A DNA stretch of 64,000 nucleotides from Rhyacophila brunnea (lineage: Eukaryota; Arthropoda; Insecta; Trichoptera; Rhyacophilidae), in assembly GCA_022495005.1 (NCBI GenBank), contig JAGYXB010000665.1:682001-746000 (forward strand). Reading direction: 5' to 3'. Shown piece by piece: positions 13,101-24,465 of the stretch. The stretch's first letter is position 1. Each line of letters starts with the position of its first letter. The position numbers and the translations under genes are program-made. The notes beneath the pieces are model-generated. The model saw nothing but the letters and a program-made list of their open reading frames with translations. It was not told where the DNA came from and ran no database searches.

Positions 13101-15674
13101 CAAAGTTTAGTGTGTACTATTTATGTTGAATTTAAATAGCCTACCTCCACCCTTCATTCATTATTCAGATATACGTATAACTGATGATGAATACGTAATC
13201 TAAATAGCCTACCTCCACCCTTCATTCATCATTCAGATATTCATTACTTAAACTATTTTTTATGCAACGAATAATTCATAAGATTTACTTACTCCACCAC
13301 CGAGGGGAGGTTATATTAACTCTTTCCCGGCGACCGTATTCCAGTAGGATACGGCTAGTACGTAACACATGGGCGACCGTATAGCAGTCAGATACGCAAA
13401 CCTTGACCTGTGGATAACGCAAGAAATATTTTTCATGCGGCATTGAGAATTTTATTAAAAAATAGCCCGATCCATCCGCCTACTTCCACCTATATAACTT
13501 TGTCAAAAATATGTTGTTTTAATTTCATAATCATCGATCTTTCGAACCCTCTCGATCTATTGAGATTCGCCGGTACGATTGCATCAGTTCAAATCTACGC
13601 GGTATTTTAGAGCGCCTGCGCACTAGGTATACAAAATATTTTCATTCGAGTTGAGTGTGCGCCGAGTGATTTACCTTGTAAAGTTGAATATTCACCGCGA
13701 TCTTTACAACACCATGTTTGCGGGAATAAAAGACAACCAAAAAACCGAACCGAAAACAATAATGTGTCGTCGAAATATTTCTAAATATGTACTTGAACTT
13801 GTGTTCTGGATTATGTCATTTATTTTTACTACTCATGGTCATGTGTCACCCCAATTGTTTGAAAGTCATAAATCAAGCTCATTATTGAAAGTCTTAAATA
13901 TGTGGTAAAGATTCGTCCACACGGAATGAAAAAATATAATATATTATTATATTTTAGTTAGGACGATTGCGAGTTTTACCAATAAATTACGAATTACTAT
14001 GAAGGAATATATAAAACGTATAAATAGACGTAAGTATAAAAAAAACACACACACACGGGTACACAACAAAATATAAATTATGGAATATTTACTTTTCAAC
14101 TATATTACATATTATCTTTGCATGCAATTTAATGTTTATAAAATTTTAAAACCTCACGCAAAAAATGTTTTTTTTATTTTTAAATTACGCAGATCTTGAT
14201 TGTTTTTTTTATAAAACATAAAACGACAATCACTAACATAACACAATGCTCAATAAAACTGAAAAGTTTAATCTAGTAAAAATCCAAATTACACTCAAAA
14301 AAGAACAAAAGAAATCATTACAATATTTCAACCACTGTGGACTCAACTTTACGCGACCCATAAAACTTGTAAATAATATGTGACACAATAAAAGCTATTA
14401 TTTTTAACATTTTTAAGTGTTTCTAACATGACTAAAATAAAATTAGTGTCAGTGATTTATTTCTTTTCATAGGCGCACAATCAAAATGACGCGTTTTTAC
14501 GTCACAAACATGGCTGCGTAATTTTTCGGTTCAAGGGACTATGGATGATTTCATTCAAGTAAACACAGCTAAATTCAACAATCGATTCTATTTTTTAGTG
14601 TGGCACTTCGAACCTTATGTATCTAGGCATGATAACAGTAATACCAGCTATTTTTAATTGCCGTATTTATCATAATACAGCGAAGCATTGCATTTAGAAA
14701 AATGGTACCGCAGACAGGGCCCCTTTCATATTGAAACTTACGCAGCGGCCGGGTTAACAGATTGTTATTACGAGTCAGCCACTTGCTCCACCTATTATGT
14801 CCATACTCTGACTCCAAACACAAATTGAAAACAATTTGTATATATTCCAGACCCAGGATTCGAACCTGGGACCCCACGTCATTATAAGCCGACGTTTAAA
14901 CTGCTCGGCCATCGTGGGGCCGTCACAAGATTTAAGAATGTAATATTCATTTGCTTTTGAATACTGCAGAGTAGCAATGTTATAATTTATTATTGCTATT
15001 TTATAGTCGAGATTGATTGATGGTATCATCGTAATTTTGAGTTAGATAAAACTGATCAATAAATTAGTAATAACAATATGCCTAAATAAAACTGTTTTTT
15101 ATTATTCCAGAGTGTCTCATATTGGGTTGAAAGATTTTATATGTCATTTATGTAGTAAAAGTTTTATTGACAAGTATCAATTGGGAGTTCATATCCGAAC
15201 ACATACAAATGAGAGGCCTTTTCCTTGCAGTTTCTGTGGAAAAATGTTTATTACTACTTCTGCTCGAAATAACCATGAGCGTTGGTGAGATATAAAATGA
15301 TTTATTTAAATCTTTCACAAAAAATGTTTCTTGTCCTGCCAATTTAATAATGAGCTTGTTATACTAACATTAGAAATTTTATAAAAAGTAGTTTATTGCT
15401 ATCATTTTACCTTCCTAAATACGTATGAATCTATATGTTGTGACCAATTTTTAAAAATTGTTTTAGGCACACCAATACTAAAAATTACCACTGCAAATAT
15501 TGCGAGAAGAGCTTTGTAATATCATCTGGTTTAAAACGACATTTGTTATGTCATACTAAAGAGCAGCAGCTGCCGTGCAGATTTTGTGGGAAAGTTTTTG
15601 CCAGAATTGATAATAGAAAAAGACATGAAATGGCGATGCATGGGCGCACAGATGAAATTGCTAATATATTTTAG
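7169..15674 (+). CDS. Gene B: ZAD C2H2 zinc-finger protein, 435 aa
   Basis: Exons are 7169-7300, 10229-10637, 12180-12362, 12594-12795, 15111-15284 and 15467-15674. All are GT-AG, and the phases sum to 436 codons including TAG. The ATG at 7169 opens MRLEAICRVCLNEG. C7, C10, C56 and C59 form the C-x2-C plus C-x2-C zinc site of a ZAD, split by intron 1 after residue 44. A linker rich in Asp, Asn and Lys (about 80-180) ends in a KKKKR tract. Eight C2H2 fingers follow from residue 208 (C208): MKCTLC, YFCEIC, FTCEIC, IVCGIGGC, FICHLC, FPCSFC, YHCKYC and LPCRFC. Finger 2 has only nine residues between its second Cys and first His. ZADs mediate dimerisation in insect nuclear factors. Gene C is a paralog with identical finger exons. 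The exon 2 donor (C|GTAAAA) is weak but also used in gene C. The DNA target is unknown. Confidence 0.9.
7407..8186. mobile_element. hAT-like MITE with 8-bp target duplication
   Basis: The element begins CAGTGGCGCACCCAGG and ends in the inverted form CCTGGGTGCGCCACTG. It is flanked by the exact 8-bp duplication AGTACATA (7399-7406 and 8187-8194). The 780 bp contain G- and C-runs but no transposase frame. It lies in intron 1 of gene B. Confidence 0.88.
8340..8570 (+). mobile_element. tRNA-derived SINE, copy 1
   Basis: A Pol III B-box GGTTCGAATCC (about 8388) lies in a tRNA-like head. The SINE body follows: CAATTTGTGTTTGGAGTCAG, GCAAGTGGCTAACATCC, ACAAACCTCCACAC and CCCATATGATTCTATTAGGA. The same body recurs at 14755-14920 (minus) and 16230-16460. 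It lies in intron 1 of gene B. Confidence 0.75.
8571..10228. other. Rest of intron 1 of gene B
   Basis: AT-rich intron. About 9514-9834 has a loosely inverted pair (TTAACCTTATCACTGCCAG and CTTGGCACTGATCAGGTAAC) that may be a decayed piggyBac-type element. No exon-like frame seen. Confidence 0.4.
10638..12179. other. Intron 2 of gene B
   Basis: Between a C|GTAAAA donor and a TTTTTTAG acceptor. No repeat ends or coding frame recognised; the minus-strand frame at 11647-11865 has no motif. Confidence 0.5.
12864..13250. mobile_element. Foldback MITE in intron 4 of gene B
   Basis: The left arm (about 12864-12945, GGTAGAGGTAGG-like then CATAAATAGTGCACACTAAA) is matched inverted by about 13075-13155 (TTTAGTGTGTACTATTTATG ... 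CCTACCTCCACCC). The outer part of the right arm, from TAAATAGCCTACCTCC, is repeated at 13133 and 13201 (period 68). No coding potential. Confidence 0.65.
13251..14754. other. Rest of intron 4 of gene B
   Basis: At 13309 TTAACTCTTTCCCGG resembles a piggyBac-type end, but no matching right end was found. Open frames at 13410-13610 and 13651-13908 lack recognisable motifs and splice partners. Otherwise AT-rich. Confidence 0.4.
14755..14920 (-). mobile_element. tRNA-derived SINE, copy 2 with intact head
   Basis: Read on the minus strand from 14920, the head starts GCCCCACGATGGCCGAGCAG (A-box region TGGCCGAG) and carries the B-box GGTTCGAATCC in a stem CCCAGG...CCTGGG. The body CAATTTGTGTTTGGAGTCAG and GCAAGTGGCTGAC then matches copies 1 and 4. 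This copy best shows tRNA ancestry (type-II, Ser/Leu-like head). It is not a functional tRNA gene because SINE body follows directly. Confidence 0.8.
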
Positions 15675-15699
15675 TAATTGACTGTGTTTACATGGTAGA

Positions 15700-15940
15700 A
15701 TTCAATTATAATGATTTGTTGGCGTAGTGCGTAGAGTGATCATCTTTATATAACTATGAAGCAGTGGTCTGTGGAGTTGAACCTATGGTAGGTCAAAAAA
15801 TGCATATTGTTTTTTAAAATTTTATTTAATTCAGTGGGCCCATCGGGTTGGGCTGACAACTATTCCTTGTAAAAGAATTAGTTAATACAACCACCACACT
15901 GTGGAGGCCAATATGCTCCGCTTCAGATCGAACATGATAA
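15700..15940 (+). mobile_element. Decayed SINE, copy 3
   Basis: Contains GCATATTGTTTTTTAAAATT, TTAATACAACCACCACACTG and GGAGGCCAATATGCTCC, a diverged version of the SINE body at 8340 and 16230. The head is strongly mutated. It lies just after gene B and may be within its 3' UTR. Confidence 0.5.
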
Positions 15941-16136
15941 TTTTCTTTAATATTGTATTCATAGATGTAGAATCGTACAACTTATACTGGTGTAACTCTG
16001 CGAGAGACTATATTCACATATTATTATATATATTTATATTTATCATCCATCATAAATGACTGAGTATTTATATTACAATACTTACTCAGAACTCAACTTA
16101 TAAATTTGTAAAACAATTATATTATGTATTAAATTC

Positions 16137-16142
16137 AATAAA
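16137..16142 (+). promoter_or_regulatory. Possible poly(A) signal of gene B
   Basis: AATAAA about 460 bases after the gene B stop. Which site is used cannot be told from the sequence. Confidence 0.3.
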
Positions 16143-16229
16143 ATATTGTAATACAGAAGAGTGTAAGTGCAGATGAATTTTAGGTAATTTATAGTCCTGG
16201 GGCATATGTAATAAAAATAATACTCCATG

Positions 16230-16460
16230 GGATTTTGAATGGAGAAATTGATGGCCACCTAAAATACATTCCTTATGTCCTCTGCAAGTATCTGGCAAGT
16301 ACACATATTGTTTTTCAATTTGTGTGTGAGTCAGGGTATGGACCTAATAGGTTGAGCAAGTGGCTGACATCCAATTCTCGTAAAAAACAAAATCTGTTAA
16401 TACAAACCTTTACTCTGTTGAGGCCCATATGATCCTATTAGGATCGGATATGGTCAAAAA
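16230..16460 (+). mobile_element. tRNA-derived SINE, copy 4 (body and tail)
   Basis: TTTTTCAATTTGTGTGTGAG, GGTTGAGCAAGTGGCTGACA, TTAATACAAACC, TTGAGGCCCATATGATCC and a poly-A tail near 16456. The tRNA head is missing or unrecognisable. Confidence 0.65.
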
Positions 16461-17030
16461 AAAAATGTTATCTGCAAACATGGTTTACCAGATGTTTTGC
16501 TAGAAATCATGGTTGATGGCCTGGGTGACGTCTTGAATTAAAGGTGGCGGCCGCTCCAGACATTGATAAGAAAAATCAATCATAACTCCTTTCACAGCAT
16601 GTTCTATAACACTTTTGTGCTTAGTCTTTTTCACAATAAAAACATGAACAAAGGCCATTATAATATTTCTTCATATTATCGTTGAAGAGTTAAATAATAT
16701 GCCAAACTTTTGTTGAAATTTTGTTTTGTTGTTTTGAAAACATTTATGCTCATGGTCAAAAAAGAAAAATTTGGGGAATATTTCGGAATAAACGCAAAAT
16801 CTGCTAGAAATAACTTCATCCTCAAATTTATAATGCTGATGTTTACAATAATACTCTTATTGTATTAAGTAAAGCGTTTTATGTGATCATGCATGTCATT
16901 AGTTGTTGTAAGTAAGTGTAAAATCATAAGTTGAGAAAAGATCGTGCATCATGATGAGATACATCATCTACATATCATCATACCACATATAAATGATTTG
17001 GGGGGTCCATTTTGTAAAATTATTCATAAT
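16461..17030. other. Spacer, no gene seen
   Basis: No recognisable repeats, motifs or exon structure. Confidence 0.4.
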
Positions 17031-18875
17031 ATATCGTGGGTATTCTGCTAGTTTTGAGATAATCGAGTTTGAAAGTTTGCATGCCCCCAACTTTTTTTAT
17101 ATATATAAAAGGTCATGTAGTTATGCATTTCCAATTGCAGATCGTTTTATTGGCTACAAATTTCTTAATGTGGTACTAAAAAATAACCGCAGGTTTGCTA
17201 CTTTTTGGAAAAAATATGAAGGTAGTACTTGACTTAGTGCATTTTCGGTGACAAATTAAAGTACAAAAACAGAAAACACAGTATAATATGGTGACTATGT
17301 CATATATTTTTTTTCATACAATTTTGCAATATTTACAATGGTTTCACAAACATATTTTTACAAAAGTATAAAAATCAGAAAAAAAAACATATTTGTCCCT
17401 ATTAGTAATATTTTTTTATACATGTTTGTTCAAAAGAAAAGTTTCGTAAAATGAAATCCTTTTTTCTCTCGTGAGATCCAATTGCCTAATACATTTTACA
17501 TACATTCAGACGCTCATTTTCTGAAAATTTAGCAGAACACTGATAGCGGCATTTAGCACAATCGATTGATTTAGGGAGCTTTGCTTGTTTTAAGATATCA
17601 TGCTTTCCCAAATATGGTAGGCAATCATCTCGTTTTTTTCTCCACATTTACCTTCCACGTACTTGGATTAGATTGACGCCGAGCATTTTCTTTTGGACAC
17701 CTTTCAATGGTATATTTATCTATTGCAGTATTACTTATATGCTGAGGTTGGATAGACGGATCACTAGAATTATTATCTTCAGCAGTATAAATCATAGACA
17801 TAAGTATCATGCTGTTGTTTGTCAGGTTGAATAATAGCATTTCCAGAATTATTGTCTTCTATGCCATTAAAGGATCCAAAGAATCAGATGGGCTTGGAAT
17901 GTAATCTTCATCAGCAATGTCATCGTCACTAAAGTCTACAAATTTTATGTTTTCATCATTGTAAAAAACTGTATTTGGCTATCATCCAACAAACTATCTT
18001 CATTAATTGGCAAGTCCATTGAGGTGCTGGCTACATCTAATTTCCTTCTTATTTTGGGTACCATTCAACTTGTTTTTTTGTGATAAATCCGTTAAAGTAG
18101 TAGTTGTCACTAGAAAATGAAAATAAGTATAATGTAGATTTTGTAGATAGTACTCGTATTAACAATAAATAATAAAACATTTATGACAAACAATTGAAAG
18201 CAAAATTATGATGTATCTGACAAAACAACATGTAGATATTCAACAATCACATAATTATTACAGTAGGTATACTTTAATGCAATATAAGTTTTGTTATAGT
18301 AAAACAAAAGATTTCAATGATATTCAACAAAACAGTAAAAGCAATAAACATTTTTAAGTTATGTATCCACATAATAGTAAATAAGCATGTTACACTGTAA
18401 AATAAGAAAAATAAACTTACATTTAGCTTCAACATTTCACTTTTTTTTGCCATTTTTAATATTTTCGCAACACGTGCCCTCATTTTTGGTTAGGTACGTT
18501 TATAAATCAGTAACACACTTATCCTGTCAACGGTCAAAATACGAACGAGACAAAAAAATAACTTCATACAAATTCATATGCAATTTCCTTTCTGGGATAT
18601 TGCTTTGAGTATGACTTAGTGCAGTTTCGCAGGCAGAATTTTGTGAATATAGCCTGAGAATGAGAGAAAAAAATGCACTAAGTCTCCTTAGTGCCTTTTC
18701 TCTGAATAGATGTATGTCTTTTTGACTTATAACATAAATTATCTTCGCCAGTTTATAGATATGACTGTGTGTGTTTTTGTAGACTATAGAGCGTACTCTT
18801 GATAAGATTACCTCATCATTAAGTCAAAACAGCAAAATTTTGACTTAGTGCTTTTTCGCAGAATACCCACGATAT
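17031..18875. mobile_element. Putative transposon of unknown class bounded by a perfect 18-bp inverted repeat
   Basis: ATATCGTGGGTATTCTGC (17031-17048) recurs exactly inverted at 18858-18875. A subterminal motif GACTTAGTGC followed by T/G-rich TTTCG occurs at 17231, 18613 and 18842, and inverted at 18675. Such repeated subterminal motifs can be transposase-binding sites. The interior carries the broken minus-strand gene at 17400-18483. The superfamily could not be assigned. A Tigger-type element begins immediately to the right. Confidence 0.5.
17400..18483 (-). pseudogene. Broken acidic/Cys-rich gene of a dispersed insect family
   Basis: On the minus strand, ATG at 18483 opens a 21-codon exon (18421-18483, MRARVAKILKMAKK...) with a good GTAAGT donor. 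A second part, from about 18109 down to about 17400, must be read across several frames. It holds an acidic stretch (FSDDDIADEDYIPSPSDS), a basic block (ENARRQSNPSTWKVNVEKK) and a Cys block (DCAKCRYQCSAKFSENER), then KKDFILRNF. Order and motifs resemble a family common in moth and aphid genomes, usually called uncharacterised and probably transposon-borne. At least three frameshifts and several stops make it a pseudogene. A related remnant lies at 41336-42064. Confidence 0.6.
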
Positions 18876-18878
18876 TTA

Positions 18879-19456
18879 CAGTTGAGCTCGGTTATTACGA
18901 TCACGCATATAGCGAGATCTCGGATGTGACGAGGAAACATTCGTTCACATTTTAGTTCATGAATTTCTCCATACATTTATTCACTTTTATAACGAGCTCC
19001 TTATTGGATATACCGAGCTAAAATATCGTCAAAAATTTTCTTAAAACCGTTGTGTCGATTGTTTAAAAACATTTCGACCATAAGCAATAAAATCCGACTG
19101 GACAGGATGCCGCTGGGGTCGGATTACGTTTATGGCGCTAGTTAAGTGTTTAAGTACCTACCTAATTGGTTGTTTCGCTGACAATATTGAAAAAGTATCC
19201 ACGCATATGGTTGAAATTCCATGTAAAAAATCCAAGGTTTGTGAAGTCGGTAGGTACCTACCAGCGTTCATTACAATAATCAACTTCTTTTGTAGTTTAT
19301 GAATGCCATGCTTGTTTCGGGGAAAAATTCTAATTGTGTATTTTTGTGTTATGCGACCGCTTATTTAAAAATACCTATTCTCTGATATAATTAGTAACGC
19401 TTCTAACGAGCAAATTCAGTCGGTCCCATCTTCCTCGCAATAACCAAGTTCGACTG
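18879..19456 (+). mobile_element. Pogo/Tigger-like MITE, family 1, copy 2
   Basis: Ends CAGTTGAGCTCGGTTATTAC and, inverted, CAGTCGAACTTGGTTATTGC, with TA at 18877-18878 and 19457-19458. Same orientation as the copy at 3682 and about half its length. Confidence 0.82.
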
Positions 19457-19848
19457 TATTTTTATGGCGTGAGGAGGCTGGGTTAACAAAATCTAGCAGC
19501 TGCCATTGACTTCCACTATTCCCGCCTACTACCCCAAATACCGTACTTTTCCATGTACATTCTTAATATGCAGACACTCTACACTTAGAGTCTAGTGATT
19601 AGCGATAAACAACTGGCCTGCCGGTATAACCATGGGTGTTCACCTACGTGTCATTGCGAGTTGTCACATCCATCAGTGGCTATCGAATGCAAATGACTTA
19701 ACAGTTATAATCATTTGGGTCTATTGTGTCATCATCGTGCTGTTTTGTCTTTTAGACATGTCGCATCAGAATATTAAAGTAAACATTTGATGCGCCAGAT
19801 AGTTACACCAACTTATGAGGTCCTGACTAAGAAGTAATATTTCATTTA

Positions 19849-20471
19849 CAGTACACTCTCAGTAATCTGCCGCTCGATTATCCGACAACTACTATAATCT
19901 GCCGTTATTTTTCTAGTAGAAAGCACAAAATCAAGCTCTATAATTCGTCGGTATTTGGTTGTCAAATTTAGTAGTTCGCCGCGTACAAGTATACAACGCA
20001 GATGGGATGGGTTTATTTTGTCATTTTATATTAACTTCTCCTTCGTAAAACGTACGTTCATCGCGAAGAAAGTAATGTACCAGGGAGGAAAGTGCCCAAG
20101 GACCACATCATAATTATGCCAAGCTCCAATGCAACCGGGACACACAAAATGAAGCTTTTGGTCATAGGGAAGCCAGGAATTACAATTCATTCAAGAATAT
20201 CTGTCTCACTGAACAACTGGTTGTGTAAAGTGATTTACTGTTTAATATTTAGTTAGTAAATAGTTTATAAATACCTATAATTTAGTAAATACTTGATTTT
20301 GATTATAAATAAAACCGTAATTTGCTAGTACAAATTTCTCCAAAAAATTATTATTACTAAATATCTGTTTTAATTTTTACCATATTTTGTATGTATGCAC
20401 TATAATCCGCCGCTTTCACTAATTGGACACTTGTTTGGTTTTTGTGGTGGCGGATTACTGAGAGAGTACTG
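19849..20471 (+). mobile_element. Pogo/Tigger-like element, family 2, with transposase remnant
   Basis: TIRs CAGTACACTCTCAGTAATCT (left) and, inverted, CAGTACTCTCTCAGTAATCC (right), with TA on both sides (19847-19848 and 20472-20473). At about 20095-20220 the + strand still reads IIIMPSSNATGTHKMKLLVI followed by GKPG. This matches the conserved DDE-superfamily segment (ANATG-HK-PLVIGK) of Tigger/jerky transposases. The rest of the transposase has been deleted. Confidence 0.85.
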
Positions 20472-20473
20472 TA

Positions 20474-21251
20474 TCTTAATAATTTGTATTTTTTTCGTTC
20501 CGGAGGGGGGGGTCCGTACCCGAAAACCTCCTCCTTGTGCGTGCGTCGATTGCCAGTTGCCAATCGTACTATAATTATAGTACAATAATATACTAATAGT
20601 CTCTTTATTGTACTACGGTCCCCGTGCTATGAATGACTGAAGTACCGTAAAAGTGTACCTATTACATACTTTTGGAGAATTATGACAACTTTTTTATTTA
20701 AACACAAATTAAAAAAATTATTACTTTGATGTATGTTAATATAAAAAAAAAAACCACTTGTCTAAAGTTACCCGCAATGTTGTCATACTTGGGACAGAGG
20801 TGTTTTAGTAAGTACTAAAATGAAATATTTTCAATCATTGATGTTACTTGGGACAAACTATAGAAGTCTCCGGATATTTCTGTGTATTTTTTTTTAATTC
20901 GGCAAGGCTTTGGATTTTATAAGAGAAACCAATACATGAAAAGCAAAAATACTTTCAATAAAATTATAGTCACACAGTTTATAATACAAATAATAAAAAT
21001 ACAAAAGAAAACGTCATCAGAAGATCTTCTCAATAACTGGGGCATCTCATATGGAAACATGTATCGCCCTCTCTTCTCTGAAAGAGGCTTCAAAATTTCC
21101 ATAAAGCTATCTACATTTACTGTACAGATATCGTCAACAGCGGGGAAGATATAATACCTACACATCTTGATTCCTACCGAAGTTCCTCATGAACTTGCAT
21201 TCTGCAGTCCAAGGAGAGAGAAGTGACTCGTAAAGTTTCAAAACCAGCTCT
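20474..21251. other. Spacer, no secure feature
   Basis: Contains the 18-bp palindrome GTACTATAATTATAGTAC (about 20567). A minus-strand frame at 20917-21165 (with LKPLSEKRGRYMFPYEMP) could be a TE scrap but is not recognised. Confidence 0.35.
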
Positions 21252-21829
21252 GGGCGATTTTTCAAAAAAAATAGTTTTGAATGTACGCAGGAGCTCTTTC
21301 GTAAGATCTATCTTCTGTTCTAGGTGAAAGTTTTAAATTCCTCTCTGTTTCTTCAAAAAATCGAAATAGATATCGAGGTCACTGACTAAACCCGCTCTGG
21401 AAATAAATTTTTTCTGGTAAAACCCTCTGCGTAACCGGCCAATCAGACGCCGCGATTTAAATAATGACTCTTCACGAATGCTTTAATCTCCGTACAAACC
21501 GTCAACACGATAAGTGAGGAAGATCTTAATTTTGCTCCGACTATTTTTTATTTTAAATAATGAATATTTCCATAGTTTGTATGACGGAATCTCAACTAGG
21601 ACAATCAAGGAAGCATTTGAGAAATACAGCTACGTGGAAATATAACCTGTTGCGTCAAGAAACGTGTTTAAAAATTGACTGTATTTTGCTGTATTGTTAT
21701 GAATAATCCAGTGGTATCTCATATTATTTTGTAGTTTCACTTTTTTTTCTTTTGTTGTCATTTATATTAAATATTCTGTGTGCTATAATAAACTATCATA
21801 AGAATCTTAAGTACATGTTTTTAACATTT
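21252..21829 (+). repeat. Dispersed repeat, copy 1 (inverted partner at 55316-55899)
   Basis: About 580 bp, from GGGCGATTTTTCAAAAAAA to CTTAAGTACATGTTTTTAAC, recurs in inverted orientation at 55316-55899 with high similarity. No open frame with motifs. Possibly a non-autonomous transposon or a shared fragment of a longer one. Confidence 0.75.
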
Positions 21830-22430
21830 TTGACGTGTCAAAAATATAATTAAAGGAAAACTATTTTCTGTTGGGGAGATGCTTTTTGTTTGATAATTTT
21901 TACTATACAAATGATAGAGTTAGTAGGTAGGTTACGTTAGGTTATTTTTTTTCATCTCCCCTGACAAAAAAAGATATTTCTTATCATTATCTACACGGGA
22001 CAAGTTGTTTTCGTCATAAAATTGTATCATTCGTTAATATTAATGATAATGAATTTTAATTCAATTACCTATGTTTATTAATGTATATCTTGTAGAAATG
22101 CCGTTATTTTTATATGTTTTTGCAATAAATTTCAGAAATTCCACGTTTACTATTTATTACCTATTTGTATATAAAAAGTAGACTTTTATTTGTCGGATTT
22201 AATACTATAAAATATCTAATATACCTAAGTAGATTATAAATAATATTGCTTGAAAATCTTATCATTTTATTTTTACATTTAATAAATAGGTTGGTAGGTA
22301 ACGGTGGGTTTCCCACATTCATGGAATTTGAGTCACAGGTAATGGTGTGATTAGTTAGTTAAAGGCCGGTACTTAATTCCGCTGGGTTTTTTCATATGTG
22401 CTATTGATATTATTAATTTTTTTATTGTTA

Positions 22431-24465
22431 TCCTATATATAAAAATTAATTTTGTTTGTTTGTTCGTATTGTATGCGCTGCCATACCGTTCATCCGATTG
22501 CGATAAAACTTTGTTAACTTATTGCTTGCACTTCCGCGAAGAGTATAGGCTATATCTTATATATAAAAATGAATGTCTGTCTGTCTTGGTATTTTGTTCT
22601 GATGCAATTTTGGTAAGTGGTTGTATGCACATCCGCAAAGGTTTCTGAATTAGAAAAAACATCATCTTCTTCTCCTTCATCATTATATTTTCTTTTATTC
22701 GTATGGTTCCTGTACCATTCATCTGATTGCGACGAAACTTTTGTCAGTTATTGTACGCACACCCGCAAAGGTTTCTAAATTAGAAAAACCATCTTCTTCT
22801 ACTTCTTCATTATATCGTCTCTGTTCTGGCAGAACACACTAACTGGAGAATACTAGTTTTGAGTAATTTGACTTTGAAGTTGTTAAAATGTTTAAAATGG
22901 TCTATCATGTGAGTTTATTAAGTAATCGTAAAAGGGATGACTTTAAAATAAAGACTGTTTATTTATTAAGAAGGTTTCCAGACGGTAAAGTTTGAAATAA
23001 GGAACATTTTGGTATAACTAACTCAATATGCCATTTTTTCGAATTAGTGTCTTCTGCCAGAACAGTGACGATATCTTCTTTTATTCGTATGGTTCCTATA
23101 CCATTTATCCGATTGCAATGAAATCTTCGTCAGTTGTTGTGGTAACACCCGCAAAGGTTTCTGAATAAGTACAACTATCTTCTTCTTCATCATCATTCTA
23201 TCTTCTTTTATTTGTATGGTCCCTATACCATTCATCCAATTGCGATGAAACTTTCGTTAGTGGTTATGCCAACACCTGCGAAGGTTTCTGAATTAGTACA
23301 TCCACCTTCTTCTTCATTATATATTCTTCTATTCGTATGCGTTCTTATACCATTCATCCAATTGCGATGAAATTTTGACCAGTTGTTGTGCGCAAGCCCG
23401 CGAAGGTTTCTGAATTAGTACAACCATCTTCATCTTCTTCTATTCGTATGCGTTCCTATACCATTCATCCGATTGCAATGAAATTTTTCTGAGTTGTTGT
23501 GCGCACACCTGCGAAGGTTTCTGAATTAGTAAAACCATCATCTTCTTTTTCTATTCGAATGCGTACCTACACCATTCATCCGATCGCAATGAAACTTTGG
23601 TGAGTTGTCGTGCGCATGCCCACGAAGGTTTCTGAATTAGAAAATCATCTTCTACTTCTATTCGTATGCGTTCCTATACCATTCATCCGATTCGATAACA
23701 TTTTGATCAAGTGTTGTGCCTTTGCCCGCAAAGGTTTCTGAATTAGTACAATCATCTTTTTCTTCTTCTATTTGTATGCGTTTTTATGCCATTCATCCGA
23801 TTGTGATGAAATTTTGACCAGTTGTTGTGCGCACGCCCGCAAAGGTTTCTGAATTAGTACAACCATGTTTTTCTTCTTCTATTTGTATGCGTTCTTATGC
23901 CATTCATCCGATTGTGATGAAATTTTGACCAGTTGTTGTGCGCACGCCCGCGAAGGTTTTTGAATTAGTACAACCATCTTCTTCTTCTTCTATTCGTATC
24001 CGTTCCTATACCATTAATCCGATTGCAATGAAACTTTGGTGAATTGTCATGCGCATGCCCACGAAGATTTCTGAATTAGAAAATCATCTTCTTCTACTAT
24101 TCGTATGCGTTCCTATACCATTGATCCGATTGCGATGAAACTTTTGTCAGTTGTTGTGCGCACACCTGCGAAGGTTTCTAAATTATTATTATATAAAATA
24201 CAAAGTTTGTTGTTTGTTCCATCCAATTTTTTTTTTTTTTTACTACATATTAATAACATTAACAACGTTTTCATATTCTGGATTCAATTTTAATTTAGTG
24301 TTCTTATGTTTGACCTTTACTCCTATTAGAATTATTTTCATATTGCCATATTGTATTACACAGATATTTTAATATAAAAAAATAATTACCTCTTATTATT
24401 TTTCAAATATCTAAGATAAATATAACCACGAAGCGACCCTGTGCGAAGCCGGGTACTTCAGCTAG
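22431..24465 (+). mobile_element. Helitron-like element, copy 1, with ~110-bp minisatellite
   Basis: Starts with TC (TCCTATATATAAAAATTAAT) after an A and ends GCGAAGCCGGGTACTTCAGCTAG-type with CTAG at 24462-24465 before a T. This is the A|TC...CTAG|T Helitron signature. The interior is a tandem array with period about 107-112 bp. Each unit has TTCGTATGCGTTCCTATACC, ATTCATCCGATTGC, GTTGTGCGCAC and GAAGGTTTCTGAATTAG, then CTTCTTCT runs. No Rep/helicase frame, so non-autonomous. It is interrupted by the small element at 22821-23065. Confidence 0.82.
22821..23065. mobile_element. Small TIR element nested in Helitron copy 1
   Basis: Left end CTGTTCTGGCAGAACACACT, right end inverted CTGTTCTGGCAGAAGACACT. 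The 245 bp interrupt the minisatellite and are absent from Helitron copy 2. Superfamily not assigned; no clear target duplication seen. Confidence 0.7.

Noticed and set aside
13309..13400. piggyBac-type left end TTAACTCTTTCCCGG; similar at 53937
   Set aside because: No matching right end was found for either, so only a resemblance.
14846..14920. tRNA gene on the minus strand
   Set aside because: A- and B-boxes are present but the sequence runs into a SINE body shared with other copies and the acceptor stem does not close properly.
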